From: Alphaproteobacteria bacterium
GTDB lineage: Bacteria; Pseudomonadota; Alphaproteobacteria; Caulobacterales; Parvularculaceae
Length of the DNA stretch: 64,000 bases
Direction of reading: 5' to 3'
Assembly (NCBI GenBank): GCA_030433215.1
Contig: JAUIMC010000015.1
Location: 1-64,000 of the forward strand
The notes under the pieces were generated by a model. It had not been told where the DNA came from, searched no databases, and saw only the letters and a program-made list of their open reading frames with translations. Position numbers and translations under genes: made by a program. This document shows, piece by piece, positions 35,401 through 43,017 of the stretch (position 1 is the first letter of the stretch; each line of letters opens with the position of its first letter).

Positions 35401-36354
35401 TCAGGCTTTCTTGGTCAGCGCCTTGAATTTCGCTTCGACGGCGCGGGCAAGATCGGCGAGCGGCGCCCCGGCGCCGCAATCGACGCGGTTCGCCGCCTTG
35501 ACCGCTTCGTCGATCCAGTGGCTTGCCGTCATATTCGCCTTGCGCGCGCCCATCAAGGTGACGACGGTGGTGCGGTTTTCATCCTTGCCGGAATCCTTGC
35601 CGGTCTGGCTTTCGTCGCATTCGGCGTCGATGACGTCGTCGAAGGTCTGATAGGCGAGGCCGAGCGCGGCGCCGAACTGCTCCATGGCGTCGATCTCGAT
35701 GGTGCGCGCCCCGGCGATGACGGCGCCAATGCCGGCGGCGGCGGAGAACAGGGCGCCGGTCTTTTCAAGGTGGCTTTGCTCGACCTCGCGCATGCCGCCA
35801 TGCGGCGCGCCGCCGGTGCGGGAGAGATCGCTTTCCTGTCCGCCGGCGAGACCGTCAACGCCAATGGCGTCGGCGAGCTTTTCCGTCGCGATGAGACGCC
35901 GTTGCGGATCGACGCCGTCCATTTTCGCAAGCGTGCGAAAAGCTTCGTTGACGAGCGTGATGGAGGCGAGAATGCCGACGCCCTCGCCATAAGCCACATG
36001 GGTGGCGAGCCCGTTCCGGCGCAGATGCGCGTCGTCCATGCAAGGCAGGTCGTCGACGATCAGCGAGGCGGCGTGGATCATTTCAACCGCGCAAGCGGCG
36101 TCGAGGGCTTCCGCTGCGTCGCCGCCGCATTGCCGGCAGGCGAGCATGGTCATGATCGGGCGCAGTCTTTTGCCTGGGGAAAACGCCCCATGGGCAATGG
36201 CCCCTCTCAACCCCTGATTGTCCGGATTAAAGGGCAGAAGCTCCGCCAGCCGCTTCTCGGTATCCTGGCGAAGCGAGGCCGCCAGCAATTGAAACTGATT
36301 TGTCGAGAGTTCCAGTGAAGGCGGGCTCGCGCCGGGCGCCGCTGATCCGTCCAT
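35401..36354 (-). CDS. crtE: Geranylgeranyl diphosphate synthase CrtE
   Basis: Prenyl transferase that elongates farnesyl diphosphate to the C20 precursor of carotenoids. With the start at 36354 it is 317 residues; GAGG lies about eight bases upstream of this ATG, and a longer frame from 36483 adds 43 residues without homology. First Asp-rich motif DDLPCMDD at 101-108 with the family substrate loop GKRLRPIMTMLAC before it, and the second in YQTFDDVIDAECDE. Five carotenoid genes in this window suffice for zeaxanthin. Confidence 0.92.
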   Translation of the reverse strand: MDGSAAPGASPPSLELSTNQFQLLAASLRQDTEKRLAELLPFNPDNQGLRGAIAHGAFSPGKRLRPIMTMLACRQCGGDAAEALDAACAVEMIHAASLIVDDLPCMDDAHLRRNGLATHVAYGEGVGILASITLVNEAFRTLAKMDGVDPQRRLIATEKLADAIGVDGLAGGQESDLSRTGGAPHGGMREVEQSHLEKTGALFSAAAGIGAVIAGARTIEIDAMEQFGAALGLAYQTFDDVIDAECDESQTGKDSGKDENRTTVVTLMGARKANMTASHWIDEAVKAANRVDCGAGAPLADLARAVEAKFKALTKKA

Positions 36355-36536
36355 CGCAACCTCAAATTTCCCAGCGGCCATCGTGCCCGCTTTTCGCAGC
36401 AGGCGCAAACTGAATCCGCCGTCGGCGGGCCGCGCCAGGGCGGCTTTTTGCGAATGCGAGAGAACGGACGCCCCCGCGATCACATTCTTGTGAAAAAATC
36501 CGTACAGGAATAATCAGTCGAAAGCGGCGAGCGTTT
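36355..36536. other. Upstream region of crtE
   Basis: This 182-base gap lies between the ends of the PuuB-like gene and the crtE start, both leftward. It should contain the crtE promoter; an AT-rich piece around 36490-36515 is a candidate, but I could not find clear -35 and -10 boxes. A partial TGTGATC (leftward, about 36480-36486) resembles half of the palindrome described elsewhere but lacks the second half. Confidence 0.3.
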
Positions 36537-37823
36537 CTAAACGCCGAGCGCGTCGCGCATCCGGTACCAGCTCATGCCGAGCGCAAGCATCGGTCCGCCT
36601 ACGATGTCCGCCGCAGGAATGCGAAAATGCTTGGTTTCATCGAAAAGATCAATGCCCGTTTCCTTGCCGCGAACGGCGTCGGCGAACATTTCCCCGACAA
36701 TATGCCCGCAATTCACGCCGTGCCCGGCATAGCCTTGCGCATAAAAAACATTGTCGCTGACCTTGCCGATGAGCGGCACGCGGTTCAGCGGGATGCCGAT
36801 AACGCCGCCCCATGAAAATTCGACCCGCGTATTTTTCAGCTGAGGAAATATCCGGCGCATGCGCGGCGCGAGCTCGCCTTCGATGTCATCGATATCGCGG
36901 TTGGAGTAGGTGCAGCGTCCGCCAAAAAGAAGCCGCCGGTCGCCGGTGAGGCGGAAATAGTCGAGCACCCAGTTGGAATCGCAGATTGCGAGATTGCTGG
37001 GCAGCAGTTCTTCCGCCAGGTCGTCACTCAAGGGTTCAGTGGCGATGACGTAGGTTTTCGCCGGCAGCATGTAGCCGGAGAGTTTTTCCTTTTCGAGCAT
37101 GTGATAGGCGTTGCCCGCGAGAATCACATATTTGGCTGAGACCTTGCCGTTGGCGGTATGGACGACCGGCGCGGGACCGTGGTCGACAGCGGTGACGGGC
37201 GTTCCTTCGAAAATTTTGACGCCGTTCTTCTCCGCCGCCGCCGCTTCGCCGAGAAGCAGGTTCAGGGGGTGGCAATGGGCGCCGCGATGGTCGATCAGGC
37301 CGCCCACATAAGCGTCCGTGGCCATGTGCTTGCGCAAGCCGGGGCCGTCCGCCAGTTCGACGACCCCGTCCATGCCGTGTTCGGCGTAATCGGCGAACTC
37401 TTCTTCGAGGGCCTTCATTTGCCGCGCATTCAGCGCGACCGTCGCCGCGCCGCGCACATAGTCGCACTTGATGTCGTATTTCTGCATGCGCGCTTCGACG
37501 ATCTCATTGCCGAGATAGCGCGTCTTCCAGAGAAATTCCTCCGCCTTCGGGCCCATCTGTTTGACGAGTTCGCCTTCGCCGGACCAGCCGCCCAGAACCT
37601 GACCGCCATTGCGGCCGGAGGCGCCCCAGCCGATGCGGTTGGCTTCGAGCAGAACGACCGAATGGCCGCGTTCGGCGAGCGACAAGGCCGAGGCGACGCC
37701 GGTGAAACCGCCGCCGACAATGACAATCTCGGTTTCGATGTCTTCACTGAGAACGGGCCGGTCCGGCGCGGTCTGCGCGCTGGCGGCGTAATAGGAAGGA
37801 GCGTGGGCTTGTCTTGCTTGCAT
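36537..37823 (-). CDS. FAD oxidoreductase, gamma-glutamylputrescine oxidase-like (PuuB)
   Basis: A 428-residue DAO-type flavoenzyme. The N-terminal FAD fold is TEIVIVGGGFTGVASALSLAERGHSVVLLEANRIGWGASGRNGGQVLGGWSG, a pattern characteristic of PuuB/OrdL-like amine oxidases. The C-terminal half has LFGGRCTYSNRD, FSWGGVIGIPLNRVPLIGKVSDNVFYAQGYAGHGVN. In the Puu pathway this enzyme oxidises gamma-glutamylputrescine to the aldehyde. Last gene of the leftward operon GS2, aminotransferase, GS1, oxidase, which supports an amine-degradation role. Confidence 0.85.
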   Translation of the reverse strand: MQARQAHAPSYYAASAQTAPDRPVLSEDIETEIVIVGGGFTGVASALSLAERGHSVVLLEANRIGWGASGRNGGQVLGGWSGEGELVKQMGPKAEEFLWKTRYLGNEIVEARMQKYDIKCDYVRGAATVALNARQMKALEEEFADYAEHGMDGVVELADGPGLRKHMATDAYVGGLIDHRGAHCHPLNLLLGEAAAAEKNGVKIFEGTPVTAVDHGPAPVVHTANGKVSAKYVILAGNAYHMLEKEKLSGYMLPAKTYVIATEPLSDDLAEELLPSNLAICDSNWVLDYFRLTGDRRLLFGGRCTYSNRDIDDIEGELAPRMRRIFPQLKNTRVEFSWGGVIGIPLNRVPLIGKVSDNVFYAQGYAGHGVNCGHIVGEMFADAVRGKETGIDLFDETKHFRIPAADIVGGPMLALGMSWYRMRDALGV

Positions 37824-37834
37824 AAGGTCCAGCG

Positions 37835-39226
37835 TCAGAACGCCTGAAGGTAGGAATCGTATTCAAAATCGGTGACGCGCTCATTCGCCTTTTGCATTTC
37901 CTGGCGTTTCAGCGCGCCGTAAACCTGCGAGAAGAGATCGCCGAAGGCGGGCGCCAGAATTTTCCCCTGTGAAAAGGCTTCGAGCGCGCCTTCCCAGGAG
38001 GCCGGAACTTTCTCCGCGCCGGATTCATAGGCGTTGCCTTGGGTTTCGGGCGGCGGCGTCAGCTTGCTTTCAACGCCATGCAGGACGCCCGCAAGCAGCG
38101 CCGCCAGCAAAAGATAGGGGTTGGCGTCGGCGCCGGCGATGCGGAATTCAAAGCGGCGGTTGGCGCTTGCGTCATTCGGCACACGGATCGCCGCCGTGCG
38201 GTTTTCATAGCCCCAGGTGAGGGAAGTCGGGGCGTGGCTCGCATCCTGAAACCGGCGGTAGGAATTGAGATGCGGCGCAAGGAAAATCATCGCCTCGGGC
38301 GCTGCGCAAAGCAGGCCTGCAATCGCCTGCTCGAGAAGCGCGGAGCCTTTCTCGTCATTGCCGGCGAAGACATTCGCGCCCTTGCCGTCGAGCATGCTCA
38401 TATGAACATGCAGGCCGTTGCCGGCGAGATCGCCGAAGGGTTTGGCCATGAAAGTGGCGATCAGCCCGTGTTTCGCGGCGACGCCTTTGACCGTCCGGCG
38501 GAAGAGGACGGTCTGGTCTGCGGCGGCGACGACGTCCAGCTGGTGCATCAGGTTGACTTCGAACTGTCCGGCGCCGCCTTCGACGATCGCCGCGCCGAGA
38601 TCGATGCCTTGCGCGTCGCAGGCGGCGTAAAGATCGCTGAAGAACGGTCCGTAGGCGTCGAGCTCCGACATCGCATACATGCGCGCGTCGCTGATGCGCC
38701 GCCCGGTCGCCGCGGATTTCGGGGTCAGCGGGCGGCCTAGCTCGTCGGATTCCTGTGACAAGAGATAGAATTCAAGCTCCAGCGCCGCGACCGGGTGAAG
38801 GTCCCGGGCCGCGAGGCGGGCTTTCATGTCGATCAGCAATTGCCGGGGGTCGGCGGGAAACGCCCCGCCGTCTTCATCGCCCATCATCAGCATGACCTGG
38901 GCTGCGGGCTCGTCCGCCCAGGGGCAGGGGGAAAGACCGGCGCCGACCGGGAAGCAGAGCCCGTCCACATCGCCGGTTTCGAGAACAAGGCCGTTCTCCA
39001 TGACGTCATAGCCCCAGACATCGACGCCGATCAGCGAGCGCGGCATCCTGAGGCCGCTGTCGAAGAGTTTGAGGGCCGCGGCGGCGGGCAGGCGCTTGCC
39101 GCGCAAGACGCCGTTGAGGTCGGAGAGAAAGACATCGACGAATTTGAGATCGGGCGTCGCGCCGAAAAATTTTTCGGCGCGCGCTTTCATCTCTTCAAGG
39201 TCTTTGTGTCTTTCTTCATTGGCCAT
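37835..39226 (-). CDS. Glutamine synthetase family protein, gamma-glutamylpolyamine synthetase-like (PuuA)
   Basis: A 463-residue ATP-dependent ligase of the glutamine synthetase fold. It has the N-terminal FVDVFLSDLNGVLRGKRLPAA strand, metal-site regions ALELEFYLL and NGLHVHMSMLDGKGANVF, and EFRIAGADANPYLLLAALLAG at the C-terminus. The absence of the usual adenylylation loop and the GS-III-unlike length fit the PuuA group, which couples glutamate to putrescine or similar amines. It is the second GS-like gene of this operon, distinct in sequence from the one at 40602-41951, suggesting two amine substrates or a hetero-oligomer. Confidence 0.85.
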   Translation of the reverse strand: MANEERHKDLEEMKARAEKFFGATPDLKFVDVFLSDLNGVLRGKRLPAAAALKLFDSGLRMPRSLIGVDVWGYDVMENGLVLETGDVDGLCFPVGAGLSPCPWADEPAAQVMLMMGDEDGGAFPADPRQLLIDMKARLAARDLHPVAALELEFYLLSQESDELGRPLTPKSAATGRRISDARMYAMSELDAYGPFFSDLYAACDAQGIDLGAAIVEGGAGQFEVNLMHQLDVVAAADQTVLFRRTVKGVAAKHGLIATFMAKPFGDLAGNGLHVHMSMLDGKGANVFAGNDEKGSALLEQAIAGLLCAAPEAMIFLAPHLNSYRRFQDASHAPTSLTWGYENRTAAIRVPNDASANRRFEFRIAGADANPYLLLAALLAGVLHGVESKLTPPPETQGNAYESGAEKVPASWEGALEAFSQGKILAPAFGDLFSQVYGALKRQEMQKANERVTDFEYDSYLQAF

Positions 39227-39233
39227 GATGCGC

Positions 39234-40598
39234 TCAGACGTCCAGTTCCTTCGCCGTCAGGTCGAGGGCCCGGCGGATGCGCGTGAACATCTCATCGATT
39301 TCCGCTTCCGAGATGACGAGCGGCGGGCACAGGAACATGGCGTCGCCCACGGCGCGCATCACGACGCCGGAATTGAAACAATGATTGCGGCAGGTGAGGC
39401 CGGCATGACCGCCGGGTTCGAACCGCGCTTTCGTTTTCTTGTCCTTGACGATTTCCAGGGCGCCCAGAAGGCCGACGCCGCGCGTCTGCCCCACGAGCGG
39501 ATGATCGTCGAGCGTCTTCAGTTTTGCCTGGAAATAGCGGGAGATTTCCGCGCCGCGTGCGCCTACAAGTCCGAGCTCGTCGAGAAGCTCGATATTGCGG
39601 ATGGCGACGGCGGCGGCGACCGGGTGGCCGGAATAGGTGAAGCCGTGGGCCATTTCCGTATCGGCGTTGATGATCGGGTCCGACATGCGCTTGTTCATCG
39701 CCACGGCGGAGAGCGGCACATATCCGCTGGTGACGCCTTTCGCCATGGTCATGATGTCCGGCGTGAAGCCGTATTTCTGGCAGCCGAACCATTCGCCCGT
39801 GCGCCCGAAGCCGCAGATCACTTCATCGGCCCATAACAGGATGTCGTATTTCCGGCAGATGCGTTCGATCTCCTGCCAGTAGCCTTCCGGCGGGAGCATC
39901 AGCCCGCCGGCGCCCATGACGGGTTCGCCCGCAAAGGCCGCGACATTCTCCGGTCCAAGCTCGAGGATCTTGTCCTCGACAGCTTTTGCGCAGCGCAGGC
40001 CGAAATCGCGTTCGCTCTCGCCGTCTTGCGCATACTCATAATAATGCGGCGGCGGGCCCACATGATGGAAGCGCGGCAGGGGAAGGTCGAAAATCCCTTG
40101 CATGAAAGGCAGGCCGGAAAGGCTTGCCCCGGCGACGGTCGAGCCATGATAGGCGCGCTCGCGCGAGATGATGGCTTTCTTGTCGGGCTTGCCTTCGAGA
40201 TTCCAGTAATACCAGATCAGCTTGATCGCCGTGTCGACGGCTTCGGACCCGGAGCTGCCGAAAGTGATCTGGTCGAGCCCTTCGGGGGTCTTTTCCGCGA
40301 TGAGATCGGCAAGCTTCGCCGCATAGGGCGTCGTCGTCTGGAAGAAGAGATTGTAATAGCTCAGGGTCTTCATGGTCTCGGCGGCGGCGTCCACCAGCTC
40401 CTGGCGGCCATAGCCGATATTGACGCACCACAGTCCCGCCATGCCGTCGATGATCTCGTTGTCATCCTCGTCATAGATGTAAACGCCATCGGCGCGGGTA
40501 ATGACGCGGGGGCCCGTCTCGCGCAGTTCATGATGCGTCGTGAAGGGGTGGAGATGGTGCGCGCTGTCGAGCGCCTTGATGTCGAGATTGGTTTTCAT
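39234..40598 (-). CDS. Class III aminotransferase, putrescine/polyamine-pyruvate type
   Basis: A 454-residue PLP enzyme of the omega-aminotransferase class. Recognisable blocks: YIYDEDDNEIIDGMAGLWCVNIGYGRQELVDAA at the start, TFGSSGSEAVDTAIKLIWYYW (cofactor phosphate site), LLWADEVICGFGRTGEWFG, and the PLP lysine in MAKGVTSGYVPLSAVAM. The pattern is close to SpuC-type putrescine/polyamine:pyruvate aminotransferases. Located three bases from GS2 and seven from GS1 in the same operon, so a role in amine nitrogen removal is likely. Confidence 0.88.
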   Translation of the reverse strand: MKTNLDIKALDSAHHLHPFTTHHELRETGPRVITRADGVYIYDEDDNEIIDGMAGLWCVNIGYGRQELVDAAAETMKTLSYYNLFFQTTTPYAAKLADLIAEKTPEGLDQITFGSSGSEAVDTAIKLIWYYWNLEGKPDKKAIISRERAYHGSTVAGASLSGLPFMQGIFDLPLPRFHHVGPPPHYYEYAQDGESERDFGLRCAKAVEDKILELGPENVAAFAGEPVMGAGGLMLPPEGYWQEIERICRKYDILLWADEVICGFGRTGEWFGCQKYGFTPDIMTMAKGVTSGYVPLSAVAMNKRMSDPIINADTEMAHGFTYSGHPVAAAVAIRNIELLDELGLVGARGAEISRYFQAKLKTLDDHPLVGQTRGVGLLGALEIVKDKKTKARFEPGGHAGLTCRNHCFNSGVVMRAVGDAMFLCPPLVISEAEIDEMFTRIRRALDLTAKELDV

Positions 40599-40601
40599 GG
40601 C

Positions 40602-41951
40602 TTACACATTGACCATCAGATACCGCACGTCCCAGGGCGAGAGCACGCTGGAGCGGTGTTCGAATTCGGAATGCTTGATCGCGGCGTAGGTGTCGACGAA
40701 GCCTTCGCCGAGATATTTTTTGAGGGCGTCGGATTCGGAAAAAGTATCGATGCTTTCCGTCAAGGTTGCAGGCAGCGGGCTGTCGCTGTCGTCATAGCCC
40801 TGGCCAACATATTCCGCGCGCGGCTCGATCTTGTCGACCATGCCGGCGTATCCGCAGACCAGCGAGGCGGCGATGGCGAGATAGGGATTGATGTCGGCGC
40901 CGGAGATGCGGTTTTCGACGCGCCGGGCTTCGGGTCCGCTTGACGGCACGCGCAATCCCACCGTGCGGTTTTCGCGCCCCCAATGGGTGTTGGTGGGCGC
41001 GCTCATATAGGCTTCGAAGCGGTTGAAGGAGTTGGTGTAGGGGGCAAAGAGCGGCATCGCGGCAGGGAGGTGCGCCTGAAGTCCGCCGATGAAGTGGCGG
41101 AAGGTCGCCGAATCTTCGCCTTCCTTGTCGGCGAAAATATTTTTGCCGGTCTTGCGGTCAACAACGCTCTGGTGAAGGTGGATCGAGGAGCCGCTTTCAT
41201 CCGCATAAGGCTTCGCCATGAAAGTGACGAACATGCCGTGACGTTTGGCGACCTGACGGGCGAGGCGTTTGAACAGGAAAAGCTGGTCGGCGACCTTCAT
41301 CGCCTCGCCGTGGCGGATGTTCACCTCGAACTGGCAGGGCCCGTCTTCGTGGATCAGCGTTTCAAGGTCGATATGCTGGATGTCGCAGAACTGGTAGAGC
41401 TCCTCGAACAGCTTGTCGAACTCGTCGATGGCGTCGAGGGAATAAACATGCTGGCCGAATTCGCGAAGCCCTGAGGCGCCGTCGGGCGCGCGCGGCTCCA
41501 GCACCACGTCGTTGAAACGCGCGATGAGATAGAATTCGACTTCCGGCCCGACGATCGGCGTCCAGCCTTTCTGGTGATAAAGCTCCACGACATTGCGCAG
41601 CACCTGACGCGGGGCCATCTTGAACGGCTCGCCCTGGTCCGTGAACGCATCGCAGATCACCGCCATGGTGGCGTCGGTGTTCCACGGCGCCAGATGGATC
41701 GTGTCGAGATCCGGCGCCAGCACGAGATCGCGCTCGGTGCCGGGCACATGATCGTTATAGATCATCTCGCCGTGAACGGAGATCGTATAGGTGCCTTCGG
41801 GAATGCGAAGGCTCTTGTTTTCGAGGCTTGAAAGGAACAGGCCCGGCAGCATGTTCTTGCCGCGCGCATTGCCGCTCATGTCCGGCGTCAGACAGGACAC
41901 GTCGCCGATGCGGCGCTCGCGCATCCATTCCTTCAGTTCATTCAGCTCCAT
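40602..41951 (-). CDS. Second glutamine synthetase family protein (PuuA-like)
   Basis: A 449-residue GS-fold ligase, first gene of the leftward amine operon. It has CLTPDMSGNARGKNMLPG, GPEVEFYLIAR (metal site), CQFEVNIRHGEAMKVADQLFLFKR, SGSSIHLHQSVVDRKTGKNIFAD and NRISGADINPYLAIAASLVCG. The N-terminus lacks an extended domain, as in PuuA. The start ATG is followed by ELNELKEWMRERRIGD; a 295-base gap to the divergent GntR gene holds its promoter and a palindrome. Confidence 0.86.
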   Translation of the reverse strand: MELNELKEWMRERRIGDVSCLTPDMSGNARGKNMLPGLFLSSLENKSLRIPEGTYTISVHGEMIYNDHVPGTERDLVLAPDLDTIHLAPWNTDATMAVICDAFTDQGEPFKMAPRQVLRNVVELYHQKGWTPIVGPEVEFYLIARFNDVVLEPRAPDGASGLREFGQHVYSLDAIDEFDKLFEELYQFCDIQHIDLETLIHEDGPCQFEVNIRHGEAMKVADQLFLFKRLARQVAKRHGMFVTFMAKPYADESGSSIHLHQSVVDRKTGKNIFADKEGEDSATFRHFIGGLQAHLPAAMPLFAPYTNSFNRFEAYMSAPTNTHWGRENRTVGLRVPSSGPEARRVENRISGADINPYLAIAASLVCGYAGMVDKIEPRAEYVGQGYDDSDSPLPATLTESIDTFSESDALKKYLGEGFVDTYAAIKHSEFEHRSSVLSPWDVRYLMVNV

Positions 41952-42246
41952 AATTCACCTTGAGCGCTGGCGCGCGGCTCATAAGGGCCGGCGCGAAACG
42001 CCTGCTATTGTTTTTTGACCGTCCGGCTCGTCCCGCTCCGTTAGGCTTCGAAAGGAGAGGCCGTGAAGGCGGCGGTCTTGCGCCGATCAATCTACCAAAA
42101 ACCGGCCTAACGAAAGACGAAAGAACGCTCGCGGCTCAAACGTGATCACAAAATACGGCGGCCCTTTCATTTCCGCAAGTCCCCAGAAGCGGATGGTTTC
42201 AGTTTGGTTTACTCAGTTTTGCCTTTCCTTTGGAGGGTGAAGCCCT
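41952..42246. other. Divergent control region between amine operon and GntR gene
   Basis: This 295-base gap contains the presumed back-to-back promoters for the leftward amine operon and the rightward regulator. It holds a near-palindrome CGTGATCACA (42141-42150), an AT-rich segment around 42200-42220, and the GGAGGG ribosome site of the regulator. No protein of credible length or composition is encoded here. Confidence 0.5.
42141..42150. promoter_or_regulatory. Putative operator CGTGATCACA (copy 1)
   Basis: Nine of ten bases match the perfect palindrome TGTGATCACA found at 45149 and 46795. It lies 190 bases before GS2 and 97 before the GntR gene. Placement in the shared control region fits autoregulation by a GntR dimer. 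Confidence 0.5.
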
Positions 42247-43017
42247 ATGGTCTGGAAAGGCGAGATCACGAGGGAGAAAAAGGGTCCGGTGACGGCTGCA
42301 AAAGCGCCTTTGCGGATTGTGACGTCTGGCGCGCCGAAGACAGATGCTGGCGGACGCAGCGCCGCCGTGCATGAAACGGTTTATGAACGCCTGCGCTGGG
42401 CGATCATGTCCGGTCAGCTTGAGCCGGGGCGGGCCCTTTCTGTGCGTTCGCTGGCGGCTGAGTTCGGAGTCAGCGCCATGCCGGCCCGCGAAGCGATCCG
42501 CCAGCTTGCGGCGCTCGGCGCCCTCGAATTCACGCCCACGCGGCGGGTCGCCGTGGCGCAGATGACCCCGGAAAAACTGAGCGAGCTTAGCGATGCGCGC
42601 CTCGCCCTAGAACCGGCGCTGGCGGCGCGCGCCCTGACCGCGCTCGACGGTGATGCAAATGCGCGCGAAAAGCTCGCGGCGAAGCTTCTCGATATTGACG
42701 AAACGCTCGACAAGTCGATCAAGCAAGGCGACAGCGCCGCCTATGCGCGGCTGAACAGCGAATTTCACTTTACGCTTTACGAGGCCGCAGACGCCCCGGT
42801 CTATCTCGGTCTCGTGGAAAGCCTCTGGCTTCAGACCGGTCCGTTCATGCGCGTTGTGATCGGGCGGCTCGGCACGGCGGCGCTCGAAGACGACCAGCAC
42901 AAGGAAGTCGTCGAGGCCTTGCGCGCCGGAGACGCCAAAAAGCTCGAGACCGCCATTCGCGACGACATCAAGCAAGGCATGACCAATATCGCCCGCGGCT
43001 ATTCTGCCGAAGAGTAA
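42247..43017 (+). CDS. GntR-family regulator with FCD effector domain
   Basis: A 256-residue transcription factor. The winged-helix N-terminus is VHETVYERLRWAIMSGQLEPGRALSVRSLAAEFGVSAMPAREAIRQLAALGALEF, the FadR/VanR-type HTH. The C-terminal all-helical FCD domain (ARLALEPALAARALTAL, LNSEFHFTLYEAADAPVYLGLVESLWLQTGPFMRVV, DDQHKEVVEALRAGDAKKLETAIRDDIKQGM) contains the Asp/His positions that bind metal and a small acid. GGAGGG precedes the ATG. Divergent from the amine operon, whose regulator it likely is. The 3' end overlaps the amidohydrolase gene by 19 bases. Confidence 0.9.
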   Translation: MVWKGEITREKKGPVTAAKAPLRIVTSGAPKTDAGGRSAAVHETVYERLRWAIMSGQLEPGRALSVRSLAAEFGVSAMPAREAIRQLAALGALEFTPTRRVAVAQMTPEKLSELSDARLALEPALAARALTALDGDANAREKLAAKLLDIDETLDKSIKQGDSAAYARLNSEFHFTLYEAADAPVYLGLVESLWLQTGPFMRVVIGRLGTAALEDDQHKEVVEALRAGDAKKLETAIRDDIKQGMTNIARGYSAEE

